Source of the DNA: Mucilaginibacter ginkgonis
GTDB taxonomy: Bacteria > Bacteroidota > Bacteroidia > Sphingobacteriales > Sphingobacteriaceae
Length of the DNA: 64,000 nucleotides
Assembly: GCF_009754905.2 (NCBI RefSeq)
Contig: NZ_CP066775.1
Coordinates: 992,001-1,056,000, forward strand
Reading direction: 5' to 3'
In this document: piece after piece, positions 63,229-64,000 of the stretch
Numbering within the stretch: position 1 is the stretch's first letter
Layout of the letters: every line of letters starts with the position of its first letter
Notes under the pieces: model-generated
What the model saw: only the letters and a program-made list of their open reading frames with translations
Told to the model about the DNA's origin: nothing
The model's database searches: none
Program-made: the position numbers and the translations under genes

Positions 63229-64000
63229 ATGGAACAGCACCAATTAGAGCGCGGCCTGTCTTTAACGCAGGGCACTGCTATCAATATGATAGATATGGTT
63301 GGTATCGGTCCGTTTGTCACCTTGCCTTTTATTGTCGGCGCCATGAAAGGCCAGCAATGCATCATTGCCTGGTTATTGGGCGCTTTGTTAGCCTTTATGG
63401 ATGGCTCGATCTGGGCGGAGATGGGAGCGAAGTGGCCGCATGCCGGCGGTAGTTATGTCTTTCTGCAAAAGTTATATGGCAAATACGGTAAAATGTTTGC
63501 CTTTCTTTTTATCTGGCAAACCACCATACAGGCGCCTTTGGTTATTGCCAGCGGCGCTATAGGCTTTTCGCAATACCTAACATACCTGGTGCATTTAACG
63601 GATGGTGAGCAGAAGATAGTAAGCGGCTGCCTGGTAATACTCATGGTGCTGCTGTTATACCGCAACATCAAAACCGTTGGCAAGATATCTGTGATACTCT
63701 GGATCATCACAGGTGGTACATTTTTGTGGTTAATAGGCTCCGGCTTTGGCTCCTTTGACAGCAAGCAAGCATTTACTGTAAGTAAGGACGCGTGGGACTT
63801 GACACCTCTGTTCTTTGTAGGCCTGGGGCAGGCTTCGCTTAAGACAGTGTATTCTTACCTAGGTTATTATAACGTTTGCCATCTGGGAGCGGAAATAAAA
63901 GAGCCTGAGAGGAATATACCAAAGGCAATTTTTATATCCATCGCGGGCATTGCTGTCTTATACTTAGGCATGCAGATCATGGTATTGGGTGTATTACCAT
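63229..64000 (+). CDS. APC-family amino-acid permease (partial, runs off right edge)
   Basis: The first 257 residues of a membrane transporter. The start MEQHQLERGLSLTQGTAINM and the following GIGPFVTLPFIVGAMKGQQC correspond to helix 1 of APC permeases, whose broken helix binds the substrate backbone. Further helices are at IIAWLLGALLAFMDGSIWAE and about four more before the edge. KEPERNIPKAIFISI is the conserved cytoplasmic loop before a later helix. Substrate unknown. It begins 88 bp after the hybrid sensor. Confidence 0.88.
   Translation, partial: MEQHQLERGLSLTQGTAINMIDMVGIGPFVTLPFIVGAMKGQQCIIAWLLGALLAFMDGSIWAEMGAKWPHAGGSYVFLQKLYGKYGKMFAFLFIWQTTIQAPLVIASGAIGFSQYLTYLVHLTDGEQKIVSGCLVILMVLLLYRNIKTVGKISVILWIITGGTFLWLIGSGFGSFDSKQAFTVSKDAWDLTPLFFVGLGQASLKTVYSYLGYYNVCHLGAEIKEPERNIPKAIFISIAGIAVLYLGMQIMVLGVLP

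Noticed and set aside
1..64000. CRISPR arrays, rRNA operons, transposases or integrases
   Set aside because: Looked for spaced direct repeats, rRNA signatures and DDE or tyrosine recombinase motifs; none was found in the window.

Overview
The window looks like chromosomal DNA of a Bacteroidota bacterium, most likely family Sphingobacteriaceae (Mucilaginibacter/Pedobacter-like). This is inferred from the protein families (PUR/DUF3276, DUF1573, DUF5686, a long NusB of about 315 residues), the order nusB-DUF1573-yajC-ybbR-coaE, the rarity of Shine-Dalgarno sequences, and promoters of the Bacteroidota type (TTG-N19-TAnnTTTG; one exact match before nusB). No rRNA, prophage, transposase or CRISPR array was seen.

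Left part (1-8.6 kb): a minus-strand molybdenum operon runs from a periplasmic molybdopterin-binding-fold protein through modA, modB, modC, moaD, moaE and moaA into a moeB/thiF-type gene cut by the left edge. It is followed by a response regulator, a small membrane protein, a secreted type-B carboxylesterase and an ECF-like sigma/anti-sigma pair. From 8.6 to 14.1 kb lie a DEAD-box helicase, a HipA-like kinase overlapping a DUF3037 gene, an outer-membrane protein, an AraC/VOC pair and an AlkB-like dioxygenase.

Middle (14.2-36.6 kb): a membrane locus (internally duplicated DoxX-like protein, outer-membrane protein, vanadium-haloperoxidase/PAP2 lipoprotein); cbpA-cbpM; a DPP-IV-type peptidase; a DUF1080 plus Gfo/Idh/MocA pair fitting 3-keto-sugar metabolism; a frameshifted amidohydrolase; two tandem PqiA-like membrane proteins; an XRE-PAS regulator; tRNA-Arg(CCG) followed by repeated modules carrying copies of its 3' end; a CAP-domain lipoprotein; ychF; mgtE; a PUR protein; and an ABC exporter.

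Right part (36.6-64 kb): mostly housekeeping genes (nusB, yajC, ybbR, coaE, glmM, cysteine desulfurase, accD, class II aldolase) mixed with membrane and surface proteins. A degenerate lipoprotein gene with an M15-like peptidase end, followed by a small secreted protein, occupies an AT-richer island at 54.0-55.9 kb. The window ends with an M14 carboxypeptidase, a 1390-residue hybrid two-component sensor, and an APC permease cut by the right edge.

The most notable unexplained features are degenerate 7-nt tandem arrays of different sequence in several intergenic gaps, the tRNA-3'-end modules, the HipA-like/DUF3037 pair, the duplicated PqiA-like genes, and the broken M15-like gene with its small secreted neighbour. 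No single locus can be proven from sequence alone to be a new system.
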